From the NCBI RefSeq assembly GCF_018399035.1, contig NZ_CP073760.1, positions 744,001-808,000 on the forward strand: a stretch of DNA of 64,000 nt, given 5' to 3'. Shown one piece after another: positions 47,524 through 56,170 of the stretch. Positions within the stretch are counted from its first letter, which is position 1; every line of letters begins with the position of its first letter. The notes under the pieces were generated by a model that was given only the letters and a program-made list of their open reading frames with translations, was not told the origin of the DNA and searched no databases. Source of the stretch: Thiocapsa sp. (GTDB taxonomy: Bacteria; Pseudomonadota; Gammaproteobacteria; Chromatiales; Chromatiaceae). A program made the position numbers and the translations under genes.

Positions 47524-48840
47524 ATGACCGCATCGACCAAAGCGCGTTCGTCCGTCGGCCCCGCCGCCGCAGAGGTCTGGTCCTTGGCTTGGAAGGATCT
47601 GCGCCACGATCGGCACACCACATTGGTGTTCGTGCTGACCGTCGCCGCGATCCTGGCCCCGTTGCTCCTGCTGCTCGGGCTCAAGAACGGTGTCGTCGAG
47701 ACCCTGCGCGAGACCCTGCTGCGCGACCCGCGCAACCTGGAGGTGGTCATCTACGGCAGCGCCCGGCTGGATCGCGACTGGCTCGCCGAGATCGCGGCGC
47801 GGTCCGACGTCGCCTTCGTCATCCCCAAGACCCGGACCATCAATGCCAGTGTCGATCTGCTGGATCCGGCGCGGCGCCTGCTGCCGGCGGTCGAGGTGAT
47901 CCCGACGGCGCTCGGCGATCCGCTTTTGCCGCCGGACACCGCACTGCCGAGCCATCCCGACGAGGTCCTGGTGACCGCCACCCTGGCGCGTCGGCTGGGC
48001 CTGATGTCCGCCGAGCCAGAGTCCGGGGCGCAGGCGTCCGATGCGGAGGAGGGCGTTCCGACCCGCTCCGCCCCGGCTGCCGTGGTTGCTGTCGTCAAGC
48101 GCACCCGCGACGGCGTCTCCGAGCACCTGCGGTTGCCGCTCTCGATCATCGGCATCGTGCCCGAGGCGCGCTTCGCGCGCGACGCGCTCTTCACCAGCCT
48201 GGACCTCTTGGTCGCCGCCGAGGACTACCGCGACGGCACGCTGGATCTGCCGCTCGACGGCGTCGTCCCGAACGGTTATGCGGAGCGCCAGACACGCTTC
48301 GCCAACGCCCGGCTCTATGCGACCGGACTGGATCAGGTCGGCCCGCTGGCCGCCGCAGTCGGCGCCGCGGGGATCGAGGTCCGCACCCAAGCCGAACGGA
48401 TCGCCTCCGTGCAGGCCGTGGATCGGACCCTGTCGTTCCTGTTTCGGGTCATCGCGCTGATCGGCGGGGCGGGTTGTGCGCTCGCCTTGGGCGGCGCACT
48501 CTGGGTGGGCGTGGAGCGCAAGCGCCGTCAGTTGGCGCTGCTGCGACTGTTCGGGTTCGGACCCGGCGCGGTCGCGGCGCTGCCGGTGATCCAAGGGTCG
48601 CTCATCGCCGGGCTTGGGCTGCTCTTTGCCGGTGTCGGCTATCTGGCGGGCGCGCATGCGTTCGACGCCGTCATCGGCGAGAATCTGGCCGGCGGGGGTT
48701 ACTTGACCCGACTGGGCATCCAAGACCTGGGTGTGGCGTCCGGGTTGGTCATGCTGGTGGCCTTGGTCGCGTCGACGGCCGGGGCGATACGAGCCGGGCG
48801 CGTGAGTCCGGCGGAGGGTTTGCGTGAAGCGATCCGTTGA
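47524..48840 (+). CDS. ABC transporter permease, FtsX/MacB type (TagS-like)
   Basis: The protein has 438 residues. One helix near residue 30-50 (TTLVFVLTVAAILAPLLLLL), a large periplasmic domain (about 55-300; MacB-like periplasmic core) and three helices at the end (FLFRVIALIGGAGCALALGG, VIQGSLIAGLGLLFAGVG, ASGLVMLVALVASTAGAI). This is the MacB/FtsX/LolC arrangement. The conserved cytoplasmic RRQLALLRLFGF coupling helix is present. It overlaps the next gene by 17 bp, so translation is coupled. Confidence 0.87.
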   Translation: MTASTKARSSVGPAAAEVWSLAWKDLRHDRHTTLVFVLTVAAILAPLLLLLGLKNGVVETLRETLLRDPRNLEVVIYGSARLDRDWLAEIAARSDVAFVIPKTRTINASVDLLDPARRLLPAVEVIPTALGDPLLPPDTALPSHPDEVLVTATLARRLGLMSAEPESGAQASDAEEGVPTRSAPAAVVAVVKRTRDGVSEHLRLPLSIIGIVPEARFARDALFTSLDLLVAAEDYRDGTLDLPLDGVVPNGYAERQTRFANARLYATGLDQVGPLAAAVGAAGIEVRTQAERIASVQAVDRTLSFLFRVIALIGGAGCALALGGALWVGVERKRRQLALLRLFGFGPGAVAALPVIQGSLIAGLGLLFAGVGYLAGAHAFDAVIGENLAGGGYLTRLGIQDLGVASGLVMLVALVASTAGAIRAGRVSPAEGLREAIR

Positions 48841-50476
48841 TTCAAAAGGTGCAGGGCGCCTGATCCGTCTGTTGGCGATCGGGATGATGTCGTTTGCCTC
48901 GCACGGCGTGGCCGAGGTTGCGGTGACCTGGCCCGAGGCACTCTACAACCCCAAGCCTGCCCCGGAGGACGTCGTCGTCCCGCTGCCGTGCGGCGGTGCC
49001 ATGGCCTTCCGGCCGGTCGGCACGGCGGGCACCGACCCGCTCGCCGATACCGAGGTGGAGCTCGGCAGCGAGAACGAGAGTCAGGGCTATGCCGAGCATC
49101 GCTATCTCGACCATCTCGCCGGCAGCTTCGAGGCGTCCGAGGGCGAGCGGCGCCGACTCCTGATCGGCAAGTACGAGGTGACCGCGCTGCAGTACGACGC
49201 GGTCCTCGCCGCTGCTTCAGACGCGGCCTGTCCGGAGCCGGGCAAGGGCGCGACGGCACGACTCCCCAAGGGCGGTGTGGGCTGGCACGAGGCGCTCGAC
49301 TTTGCACACCGCTACTCGCTCTGGCTGCGCGCCCGGGCCGAGGCGATTGCGGACTGCGACGCGACCGCGACGCCCTGTCTGCCGCGCGCCGACGGCGTGC
49401 CGGCCTTCGTGCGTCTGCCCACCGAGGCGGAGTGGGAATATGCGGCGCGCGGGGGCGATCGGGTCAGCCCCGCAGTGTTCCGCGAGATGCTCTACCCGAT
49501 GCCGGACGGACCCGAACGCCATGCCTGGTTCAACCAGAACGCGCAGGGTCAGGTGCGCCCGATCGGCGTGCTCGAGCCGAACCCGCTCGGCCTTCACGAT
49601 GTGATGGGCAATCTCGAGGAGTATGTCCTCGACCCCTTTCGTCTGCACCGGGTGGAGCGTCGCCACGGTCAGCCCGGCGCGGCGGTGGTGCGCGGCGGTA
49701 GTCTCCATTCCAGCGCCCAGGATCTGCGCAGCTCGCTGCGGCGCGAGGTCCCCTTTTACGACGATCGCGGTGCCGTGGGGACGGCCGACACGGGTTTTCG
49801 TGTCCTGCTCGCGGCACCCGTCTTGACCTCCAATCAACGGATCGATGCCGTGCGCGCCGCCTGGGAGCGGCTCGGCAGCGATGTCGCCCGGCCGCAAGAC
49901 ACGCCGCCGCCGCGTCCGGCGCTGTCCGATCGTCCCTTCGAGGACCCGGTGCTCGAGCTGACCGCACTTGCCCGGGCGAGCGGCGAGCCCGAGATGAAGC
50001 AGCGCCTGGAGCGGTTGCGCAGTGTCGTCGCCGGGACGAATCAGCGGCTCTACGAGCAGCGTGCGCGCAGTGCCCGCGAGGCCCTGCGCTTCGGTGGACT
50101 GCTGTGCGAGAAGCTCTCGGTCGAGGGCTACAACATCGACCTGCTCCGCCAGCGCTACGACCTCTGCAAAGACAACGAAGACGCCGAGCATCCGCGCTGC
50201 CGCCGGCTGGCCGAGGATTTGGCGCGCGACGATGCGGTGCTGGAGGCCAACATCGGCGTCTATGCAGATTCCATCGTGCGCACCGCGCAGACCTATCCGG
50301 ACGACCTGCCCGTTCTGGATACGGAGCTGGGCGGACTGCGCTCCGAGCTGACCGCGCGCGGCTACGGGGATCTGGGGATCTATCCGGAGCGCTTCCATCG
50401 GCAGGTCTTGGACTATGCGCGAACGGGCGCCGTGGAACGGGGCGACTGGTTCAAGGGGTGTCGCGAGTTGCGTTGA
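48824..50476 (+). CDS. Formylglycine-enzyme-like periplasmic protein (TagR-like)
   Basis: The protein has 550 residues from GTG 48824 after GGAGGG. A signal peptide (LLAIGMMSFASHGVAE) and an FGE/SUMF1 fold at about 45-345: GKYEVTALQYDAVL, VRLPTEAEWEYAARGGD, NPLGLHDVMGNLEEYVLDPF, VVRGGSLHSS and GFRVLL. The normal GNVWEW segment is GNLEEY, and no active-site cysteine pair is evident, so it is probably non-catalytic, as TagR is thought to be. A helical C-terminal extension of about 200 residues (350-550) is extra; it contains CEKLSVEGYNIDLLRQRYDLC. Part of the ABC-linked operon. Confidence 0.85.
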   Translation: MKRSVDSKGAGRLIRLLAIGMMSFASHGVAEVAVTWPEALYNPKPAPEDVVVPLPCGGAMAFRPVGTAGTDPLADTEVELGSENESQGYAEHRYLDHLAGSFEASEGERRRLLIGKYEVTALQYDAVLAAASDAACPEPGKGATARLPKGGVGWHEALDFAHRYSLWLRARAEAIADCDATATPCLPRADGVPAFVRLPTEAEWEYAARGGDRVSPAVFREMLYPMPDGPERHAWFNQNAQGQVRPIGVLEPNPLGLHDVMGNLEEYVLDPFRLHRVERRHGQPGAAVVRGGSLHSSAQDLRSSLRREVPFYDDRGAVGTADTGFRVLLAAPVLTSNQRIDAVRAAWERLGSDVARPQDTPPPRPALSDRPFEDPVLELTALARASGEPEMKQRLERLRSVVAGTNQRLYEQRARSAREALRFGGLLCEKLSVEGYNIDLLRQRYDLCKDNEDAEHPRCRRLAEDLARDDAVLEANIGVYADSIVRTAQTYPDDLPVLDTELGGLRSELTARGYGDLGIYPERFHRQVLDYARTGAVERGDWFKGCRELR

Positions 50477-50578
50477 GCCGACATTTTTCGGCGCTCGATC
50501 GGAGTCTGATCGGCTAAACTCAGACGACGGACGTGCAGGGTTTGCACACCCGCGGAACCATTCACAAGGAGCATTCAG

Positions 50579-51313
50579 ATGTCGATCGCGCGTCGAACGG
50601 GCAAGAGCATTATCGTTTTCGGTCTGTCCTTGACCCTCCTTCAGGCCGGCTGCGTCACCACCCCGACAAGCAATAGCGATTACGGCGCGACGGCCCCGTT
50701 GACGTCCGCCGAGCAGCGCATGCGTGAGCAATCCTCCGGGCTCGATGCCAAGACCTCGCTCCAAGGCTGTGCCGCCGGCGCGGTCGCGGGCGCCTTGCTC
50801 GGGATGTTGTCGGACGGCAAACGCAGCAACAACATGATGATCGGCGCTGCCGCGGGCTGTGCGGTCGGGCTGGCGGCCAATGCCTATGTGCAATCCAAGC
50901 GTCAGCAGTATCAGAACGACGAGCAGCGCATCGCGGCCATGACCGCGGACGTCCGGGCGGAGAACGCGCGCATCTCGAGTCTGATCGCGACCAGCGAGGA
51001 GGTGATCGCCGCCGACCGCAAACGTCTCGCGCAGGTCAATGCGGCCTATCGCAGCAAGGCCATCTCGAGCGAGCAGGCAAGGCGCGATCTTGCCGGGGTC
51101 AAGGCGAATCGCGATCAGATGCGGAGCACGGTCAATTCGCTCAAGACCAAGCAACAGGACTGGGTGGACATCTCCAACCTCGAGCGACAGTCGGGGACCA
51201 ATACCGCGCAGTTGGACCAGGAGATCGGCTCGCTGAAGAAGCGCATTTCGGGTCTGGAGCAGGAGGTCGCGCTCATGGACAGACAGATCAACGCATCCCC
51301 TGTGGCGGGTTAA
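50579..51313 (+). CDS. Lipoprotein with glycine-zipper and coiled coil (TagQ-like)
   Basis: The protein has 244 residues after a CAAGGAG site. A lipobox LLQAGC near residue 24 marks it as a lipoprotein, and the residues after Cys (VTT) do not suggest inner membrane retention, so outer membrane is likely. GCAAGAVAGALLGMLSDGK and MMIGAAAGCAVGLAANAYV form a glycine-zipper hairpin that could insert in a membrane. The remainder, from about residue 105, is coiled coil. By position, right after the FGE-like gene, it is the counterpart of TagQ, although its sequence is not one I recognise. Confidence 0.75.
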   Translation: MSIARRTGKSIIVFGLSLTLLQAGCVTTPTSNSDYGATAPLTSAEQRMREQSSGLDAKTSLQGCAAGAVAGALLGMLSDGKRSNNMMIGAAAGCAVGLAANAYVQSKRQQYQNDEQRIAAMTADVRAENARISSLIATSEEVIAADRKRLAQVNAAYRSKAISSEQARRDLAGVKANRDQMRSTVNSLKTKQQDWVDISNLERQSGTNTAQLDQEIGSLKKRISGLEQEVALMDRQINASPVAG

Positions 51314-51316
51314 GTG

Positions 51317-51859
51317 ATGATGAATATCGAGACCATTCGACTCACCGGCGTGTCGCTGGCGCGCCCCATCCGCGTCGCCTGTGCGCTCGCCTTGGCCGCG
51401 AGCATCGCCGGCTGTGCCACGACGCCGGGCGCGTGCGACCCGACCTCGCGTGATTTCTTCAAGAACACCGGGTGTCTGGCCTCGGGCTCCTACGGCGAAC
51501 GTCAGCGCGCCATGCAGAGGACACTTGACCAAGAGCAGCGTCTGAACGCCTCGTTCCGCTCGGTGCTCTCCGAGCTTCAGGCCGAGCAGTCCAAGGTGAA
51601 GGGCGATCTGAGCAGCCGGCAAGCCGACTATGCCCGGCTCGATGCCGCTTGGGGCGATCTGAAGCGGAGTCTCGCCGCCGAGACCAAGGCCAATCGCGAG
51701 CTCGCCGCGCGGGTGTCCGCGATCGACAGCAGCGTTCAGTCCCGCAAGGCCGCCGACGCCGGCACCGATGTTGTCGCCAAACAGGCGGCCCGCGACGATC
51801 TCAAGCTCAAGGTTTCCATGCTCGAGAAGGAGTTGGCGGCCGGGGTTTACGAAAGGTAA
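51317..51859 (+). CDS. Second coiled-coil lipoprotein
   Basis: The protein has about 180 residues. The start is at GTG 51314 or the ATGs at 51317/51320, immediately after the previous stop (TAAGTGATGATG). Lipobox ASIAGC near residue 34 with a long hydrophobic signal (VACALALAASIAGC). A pair of further cysteines (GACDPTSRDFFKNTGCLASG) after the lipid site, then coiled coil to the end. It may pair with the preceding lipoprotein. No known family recognised. A family W repeat follows 16 bp after the stop. Confidence 0.7.
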   Translation: MMNIETIRLTGVSLARPIRVACALALAASIAGCATTPGACDPTSRDFFKNTGCLASGSYGERQRAMQRTLDQEQRLNASFRSVLSELQAEQSKVKGDLSSRQADYARLDAAWGDLKRSLAAETKANRELAARVSAIDSSVQSRKAADAGTDVVAKQAARDDLKLKVSMLEKELAAGVYER

Positions 51860-51875
51860 ACACCTTGCTGAAGGC

Positions 51876-51971
51876 GTAGGATGGGTAGAGCGCAGCGAAA
51901 CCCATCCTCCAAACCGCCGCATTGCCGGGTTTCGGTCCCTTGCCATTGGTGCGGGCTGGATGGGTTTCGCT
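51876..51971. repeat. Family W element, right end lost
   Basis: GTAGGATGGGTAGAGCGCAG at the left, interior nearly the same as the 15.3-kb copy, then GGATGGGTTTCGCT where it joins the broken DUF1622-like gene instead of completing its right arm. Confidence 0.82.
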
Positions 51972-52178
51972 GATGCCGGATGAGAGCAAGGCGCGGATGA
52001 ACTGATAGCTCGCCACGAGCACGCCGATGCCGATAATCAGCGCACCCATGGCCTCCACACCCAGCTTGAGCCACAAGACCGCCGTCAGCACCCACTCCTC
52101 GACGCCGAGCGCACCCGGCTCGGGAAGCCAGATGCCTGGGGCGACCGCCTCCGAGAGACTGTTGACGCCCTCGCTCAT
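51972..52178 (-). pseudogene. DUF1622-like membrane protein truncated by family W repeat
   Basis: From ATG 52178 about 69 residues remain: LGVEEWVLTAVLWLKLGVEA, then GALIIGIGVLVASYQFIRAL. These are the first two segments of the DUF1622 membrane protein family (about 120 residues in full). The frame then enters the family W element at SGIS|ETHPAR and continues through junk. The rest of the gene is missing, so it is most likely non-functional. Confidence 0.72.
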
Positions 52179-52213
52179 AGCTCGACTGACGCCTCATTAC
52201 GAGGTCGGTTTGA

Positions 52214-52277
52214 GGTAGGGGCGACTTCAGTCGCCCGCACCGCCACTAGGTCGTATGGGCGACTGAAGTCGCCCCTA
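52214..52277. repeat. Family R paired palindromes
   Basis: GTAGGGGCGACTTCAGTCGC at the left and GGGCGACTGAAGTCGCCCCT followed by AC at the right. Each half is itself a hairpin and the two are inverted to each other, a typical REP doublet (BIME-like). Confidence 0.82.
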
Positions 52278-52348
52278 CAGTCGCATCCACAGCTTGTGGG
52301 CATGCGCATTCGGGATGCCGAGTCCAGGAGATCGCCCTAACTCGTCGC

Positions 52349-53386
52349 TCATAGCTCGACCGGGAACCCGTAGGGCGGCGTCTCGAGCCGCAACAGCGGC
52401 CCGCCTTCGCTGAGTCTGACCTCGCCGGATTCGGCCGCCTGGATCTCCACGACGGCGAGCAGTGCGTAGCGTCCGGTGTCGACCGGGCTGGCTGCGACGA
52501 CAGTCCCGCTGCCTTGCTGCGAGCTGCTGTCGGGTGAGAAGAGCGTGTCGCCGGGTTGCGGCGGCGTCTCGCTCTCGACCTCGCCGATGTACATGCGGCG
52601 TTTGAGCTTGCCGAGATACTGCATCCGGGCCACGATCTCTTGGCCGGTGTAACACCCCTTGTGGAAGCTGACGCCGTCGATGAGCTGCATGTTGGCCATC
52701 TGGGGGACGAAGGTGTCTGCTGTTGCGTTGTAGACGCTCGGGATGCCGGCGCGGATGTCGAGGAGCGTCCAGGCGTCGGTGTTTTCCGGAGTGGCTTGCG
52801 CTCGCAGTGCGTTCCAATGCGCGCGAAGCGGCTCGGGCGGGCCGATGATCTCGATGCGCGGCGTCGCGCCCGGCAGGCGAACCACGGCGATCTCGTCGGC
52901 GACGGCGAGGCCGTTCTCGGACTCGGGCACCGGGAGGCCGCAGGCGCTCACGGCGGCCGGAGCACAGTCGCCGGCGATCGCGATGCGAGCCAGGTCGTCG
53001 CTTGCATCCTCGATGCTCACCCGACTGCGCAGCACGAACATGCGCAGCCGTTTGATGAGATCCGGGACGCGCTCCGCCGGCAGTTGGAGATAAAAGGTGT
53101 CGCCGACCCGCATCACCAGGAAGTTGGCCAACATGCGTCCCTTCTGGCTGCAGTGACTGCTCCACTGCACATGGCTCTCCGAGAGCTCGCGCAGATCGTT
53201 GCTGAGCTGGCCTTGGAGGAAGCCGGAGGCGTCCTCGCCGCGTACGGCGAGGAGTCCGAGATGCGAGAGATCGTAGAGACGACAGCCCTCGGCGGCGTCC
53301 GGGCCGGGGTCGGGGAACCGGGGGATGCCGTCCTCGTCGATCCGAGCGGAGCTTGCGGTGAGGTGGTCTCGCCAAACTGGATGCAT
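52349..53386 (-). CDS. ygfZ: Folate-binding iron-sulfur maturation protein YgfZ
   Basis: The protein has 345 residues; a cytoplasmic tetrahydrofolate-binding protein that helps repair or mature iron-sulfur enzymes. The signature K-GC-Y-x-GQE is seen in HKGCYTGQEIVARMQYLGKL near residue 228, with the redox cysteine. The N-terminal YDLSHLGLLAVRGEDASGFL and LSNDL segments are family features. ATG at 53386 starts MHPVWRDHL; the frame extends to 53464 without a better start. It is divergent to the RNB gene. Confidence 0.92.
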   Translation of the reverse strand: MHPVWRDHLTASSARIDEDGIPRFPDPGPDAAEGCRLYDLSHLGLLAVRGEDASGFLQGQLSNDLRELSESHVQWSSHCSQKGRMLANFLVMRVGDTFYLQLPAERVPDLIKRLRMFVLRSRVSIEDASDDLARIAIAGDCAPAAVSACGLPVPESENGLAVADEIAVVRLPGATPRIEIIGPPEPLRAHWNALRAQATPENTDAWTLLDIRAGIPSVYNATADTFVPQMANMQLIDGVSFHKGCYTGQEIVARMQYLGKLKRRMYIGEVESETPPQPGDTLFSPDSSSQQGSGTVVAASPVDTGRYALLAVVEIQAAESGEVRLSEGGPLLRLETPPYGFPVEL

Positions 53387-53531
53387 GCTGAATGACCTCG
53401 GGCTGAATGCGTAAGGCCGCACGATGCTGCGTCGAGAGGCGGCCGGTTCCGGTATCATAACCAACAGGTGTCGCGAAAACCGCGCTCGAGAGGGATCGAT
53501 CGCGTAATGGTGCAGGGGAGATCACATCAGC

Positions 53532-55355
53532 TTGTCGACATATCAATGCAGTCCGCCGGTCAATAGCCTGGTGCTTTACAAGGTTCGCCCAGCACGCGTG
53601 GTCAGCGTGGGGGAGAAGATCGAGATCGAGCTCGACGGCGGTCACAAACGCGTTCGACCGAAGGATGTCGCGCTTCTGCATCCGGGACCACTGCATCGTC
53701 TTGCCGATCTCGCGCCGCAAGAGGGCGAGCTGCACGCGGCTTGGGAGTTGCTGGAGGGATCGGAGACCAACCTCAAGGATCTCGCCGAGCTGGCGTTCGA
53801 TGCCTTCACGCCGGCGACGGCGTGGGCGGCTTGGCAGTTGGTCTCCGAGGGGCTGACCTTCAGCGGGACCCCCGAGCAGATCCAAGCGCGGCCCCGCGAG
53901 GCCGTCGAGCGGGATCGTGCGGAGCGCGAGGCGAAGGCGGCGGAGGAGCGCGATTGGCACGCATTCCTCGAGCGCATGGCCGCGGCGGCGCCGGTCCCCG
54001 AGGATCGGGGTCGACTCGGCGAGATCGAGCGCCTGGCCCACGGGCAGTCCGAGCACAGCCGGATCCTCGCCGCGCTCGGCCATCAGCAGACCCCCGAAAA
54101 TGCCCACCGCGCGCTGGTGCAGGTCGGGCACTGGCACGCCAGCCACAACCCCTATCCCGCGCGTTGCGGGGTGCCGACCCGGGATCCCGACCTGCCTGTC
54201 CCGGCACCGGTCGAGGAGGATCGGCTCGATCTGACGCACCTTGCGGCCTACGCCATCGACGATGAAGGCAATCAGGATCCGGACGACGCCATCAGTGTCG
54301 ACGGCGATCGGCTCTGGGTCCACGTGGCGGACGTCGCCGCGCTGATCGATGCCGAGTCCGAGATCGAGCGCGAGGCGAGGGCGCGCGGGGCGAACCTGTA
54401 TCTTCCCGAGGGCGTGGTCAACATGCTGCCGGCGACGGTGACGGATGCGCTCGGGCTCGGGCTGCAGTCGATCTCCCCGGCACTCTCTTTCGGCATGCTC
54501 TGCAACGCTGCGGGCGAGATCGAGGACATTCAGGTCCACCGCACCTGGGTGCGGGTCGAGCGCCTGAGCTACGACCGGGTCGAGGAGCGCCTCGACGAAG
54601 GCCCCTTCGCGGCGATTCGGTGCTTGGTCGAGCCCTTTCGCGCCCGCCGTCATGCCGACGGTGCGACCGGCTTGGATCTGCCCGAGGTGAGCATCCGGGT
54701 CGAGGACGGGAAGGTGCGGATCCGTCCGCTCCTGCGGCTCGGCAGCCGCGCCATGGTGACGGATGCCATGTTGATGGCCGGGGTGGCCGCGGGACGCTTT
54801 TGTCTGGAGCGCGGGATCCCGATCCCTTACGCGACTCAGGCACTACCCGAAGGACTGGATACCGCTACCGATCTCGCGTCCATGTATGCGCGGCGGCGTC
54901 GCTTCAAGCCGACCCGCCTGACGGGTACGCCGGAGCTGCACGCCGGGCTCGGACTCCCGATCTATACCCGGGCGACGAGCCCGCTTCGCCGTTACTCCGA
55001 TCTTTTGGTGCATCAGCAGATCAGGGCCGAGCTGACCGGGAGATCCGGTCTGTCGGAAGAGGAGGTCACCGCGCGCGTCGCGCAGGCGGAGCTTGCCGCG
55101 GCATCGGTTCGACGCGGGGAGCGGCTTTCCAACCAGCACTGGAAACATGTCTTCCTGCGCGAGAATCAGGAGTGGCGGGGCGACGGCGTCGTCGTAGACA
55201 GCGACGAGCGAAAGGTGACTGTCGTGATCCCGGATCTGGCACTGGAGGCGCGGGTTCGCTCGCGCGATGCGGCCGGGCTGAACGAACGACTGCGACTGAC
55301 GGTGACCGAGGTCGATGTTCCGGCGCTCACGTCCGGGTTTCGGATTCTCGGTTGA
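53532..55355 (+). CDS. RNase II family (RNB domain) protein
   Basis: The protein has 607 residues. The TTG start at 53532 follows GGGGAG. The catalytic RNB domain carries AIDDEGNQDPDDAISVDGD near residue 242 (the metal-binding Asp cluster) and YTRATSPLRRYSDLLVHQQI near 490. A reduced N-terminal region (VNSLVLYKVRPARVVSVGE, a beta-rich possible cold-shock-like domain) and a short C-terminal S1-like end (VVIPDLALEARVR) are present. It is shorter than RNase R and lacks its Lys-rich tail; it fits the 'RNB-domain ribonuclease' group of Chromatiales-like genomes. Likely 3'-5' RNA decay. Confidence 0.88.
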   Translation: MSTYQCSPPVNSLVLYKVRPARVVSVGEKIEIELDGGHKRVRPKDVALLHPGPLHRLADLAPQEGELHAAWELLEGSETNLKDLAELAFDAFTPATAWAAWQLVSEGLTFSGTPEQIQARPREAVERDRAEREAKAAEERDWHAFLERMAAAAPVPEDRGRLGEIERLAHGQSEHSRILAALGHQQTPENAHRALVQVGHWHASHNPYPARCGVPTRDPDLPVPAPVEEDRLDLTHLAAYAIDDEGNQDPDDAISVDGDRLWVHVADVAALIDAESEIEREARARGANLYLPEGVVNMLPATVTDALGLGLQSISPALSFGMLCNAAGEIEDIQVHRTWVRVERLSYDRVEERLDEGPFAAIRCLVEPFRARRHADGATGLDLPEVSIRVEDGKVRIRPLLRLGSRAMVTDAMLMAGVAAGRFCLERGIPIPYATQALPEGLDTATDLASMYARRRRFKPTRLTGTPELHAGLGLPIYTRATSPLRRYSDLLVHQQIRAELTGRSGLSEEEVTARVAQAELAAASVRRGERLSNQHWKHVFLRENQEWRGDGVVVDSDERKVTVVIPDLALEARVRSRDAAGLNERLRLTVTEVDVPALTSGFRILG

Positions 55356-55361
55356 TCGGGC

Positions 55362-55555
55362 TTAAACCGCGCCCAGTGCGGTATGCGTAGTTTGCTGGAT
55401 TGGCTTGGCCGCGCCGGCTCCGACGACCGCCGGAGCCGGCGCGGTTTAAGATGCTGAAAAAATTAAATTTTAAACCGCGTCTCGCCGAGGTCGAGGACAT
55501 CCCCGAAGCCAAACGCAACATGATAATGACGCATGTCGCTCTGGACGCGGTTTAG
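55362..55555. repeat. Family C compound element (B-linker-A')
   Basis: TTAAACCGCGCCCAGTGCGG, then ATGCGTAGTTTGCTGG, to GGAGCCGGCGCGGTTTAA; linker GATGCTGAAAAAATTAAATT; second unit CGTCTCGCCGAGGTCGAGGA to CTCTGGACGCGGTTTAG. Unit B here is the shorter-core version like 24.5 kb. Confidence 0.88.
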
Positions 55556-55589
55556 CTCACGTGCGCTCGTCGGTCTGTTCGAAGACGCC

Positions 55590-55624
55590 GATTCCGCGAG
55601 CGACGACCGGCCGCTCGCGGAATC
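55590..55624. terminator. Perfect 13-bp stem after the DUF882 gene
   Basis: GATTCCGCGAGCG and CGCTCGCGGAATC, with a 9-nt loop, 19 bp beyond the DUF882 stop (minus strand) and between convergent genes. It can serve both strands. No T-run. Confidence 0.6.
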
Positions 55625-55642
55625 GACGCGGATCGGTCCCGT

Positions 55643-56170
55643 TCAGGCGCCCCAGCGTCGGACGGCACCCGTGTCGAGGTGGACGAAGTCGGAACGCCGA
55701 TAGTAGCCGACACCGCCGCGCCCGAGGGCGACCGCCGCGTCTCGGATATGGCGTGTCGGAAGGTCGGGGAAGCGAACATCGATTGCCTGTCCGGTAAGGT
55801 GCAGGCTATTTTTGGCGACACCGCCGGAGGTTTCCCGGAGCATCTTATTGGTGCGTGGTGACCGGTATCCGCTGATGACGTCGAAGCGGGCGTCAAGGTC
55901 GCCGAGTCGGGTCTTGATGTCGTACAGGATGTCGAGCAGTTGCGGGTCCATCGAGATTTCGTCACCGGTCCGAAAGTCTCGGAAGAAGTGATTGACCTCC
56001 TGCAGCGCCGTGCGTTGATAGCGGTCTCCGACCCGATAGGTCACCGCAAGATGTTCGTCGGTGTGGAGATGTTTGAAGGCCAGGACGCGCGGACGATCGG
56101 CCGGTTTTTTCGCGAATGCAGGTGCGGCTATAACGGACAAGGCCGCGCCTAGAAAGTAACGTCGATTCAT
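55643..56170 (-). CDS. Tat-exported DUF882 / YcbK-like peptidase M15 protein
   Basis: The protein has 175 residues from ATG 56170. The leader MNRRYFLGAALSVIAAPAFA has a twin-arginine motif (RRYFLG), so export of a folded, probably zinc-bound protein is inferred. The mature part has ISGYRSPRTNKML and SLHLTGQAIDVRFPDLP, the H-x6-D metal/active-site segment of the M15/VanY-like fold, and GYYRRSDFVHLDTG with the last His. It should act on cell wall peptide links. A strongly G-rich GGGGGGAAC precedes the ATG. Confidence 0.9.
   Translation of the reverse strand: MNRRYFLGAALSVIAAPAFAKKPADRPRVLAFKHLHTDEHLAVTYRVGDRYQRTALQEVNHFFRDFRTGDEISMDPQLLDILYDIKTRLGDLDARFDVISGYRSPRTNKMLRETSGGVAKNSLHLTGQAIDVRFPDLPTRHIRDAAVALGRGGVGYYRRSDFVHLDTGAVRRWGA

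Noticed and set aside
30089..51859. A complete type VI secretion locus
   Set aside because: No sheath (TssB/C), Hcp, VgrG, ClpV, TssJ/L/M or other structural gene is present; only the sensory-type genes match.
52275..54653. Minus-strand open frame of about 790 codons across ygfZ and the RNB gene
   Set aside because: It overlaps two well-supported genes in wrong frames and its composition (Arg/Ala/Gly) is that of a shadow.
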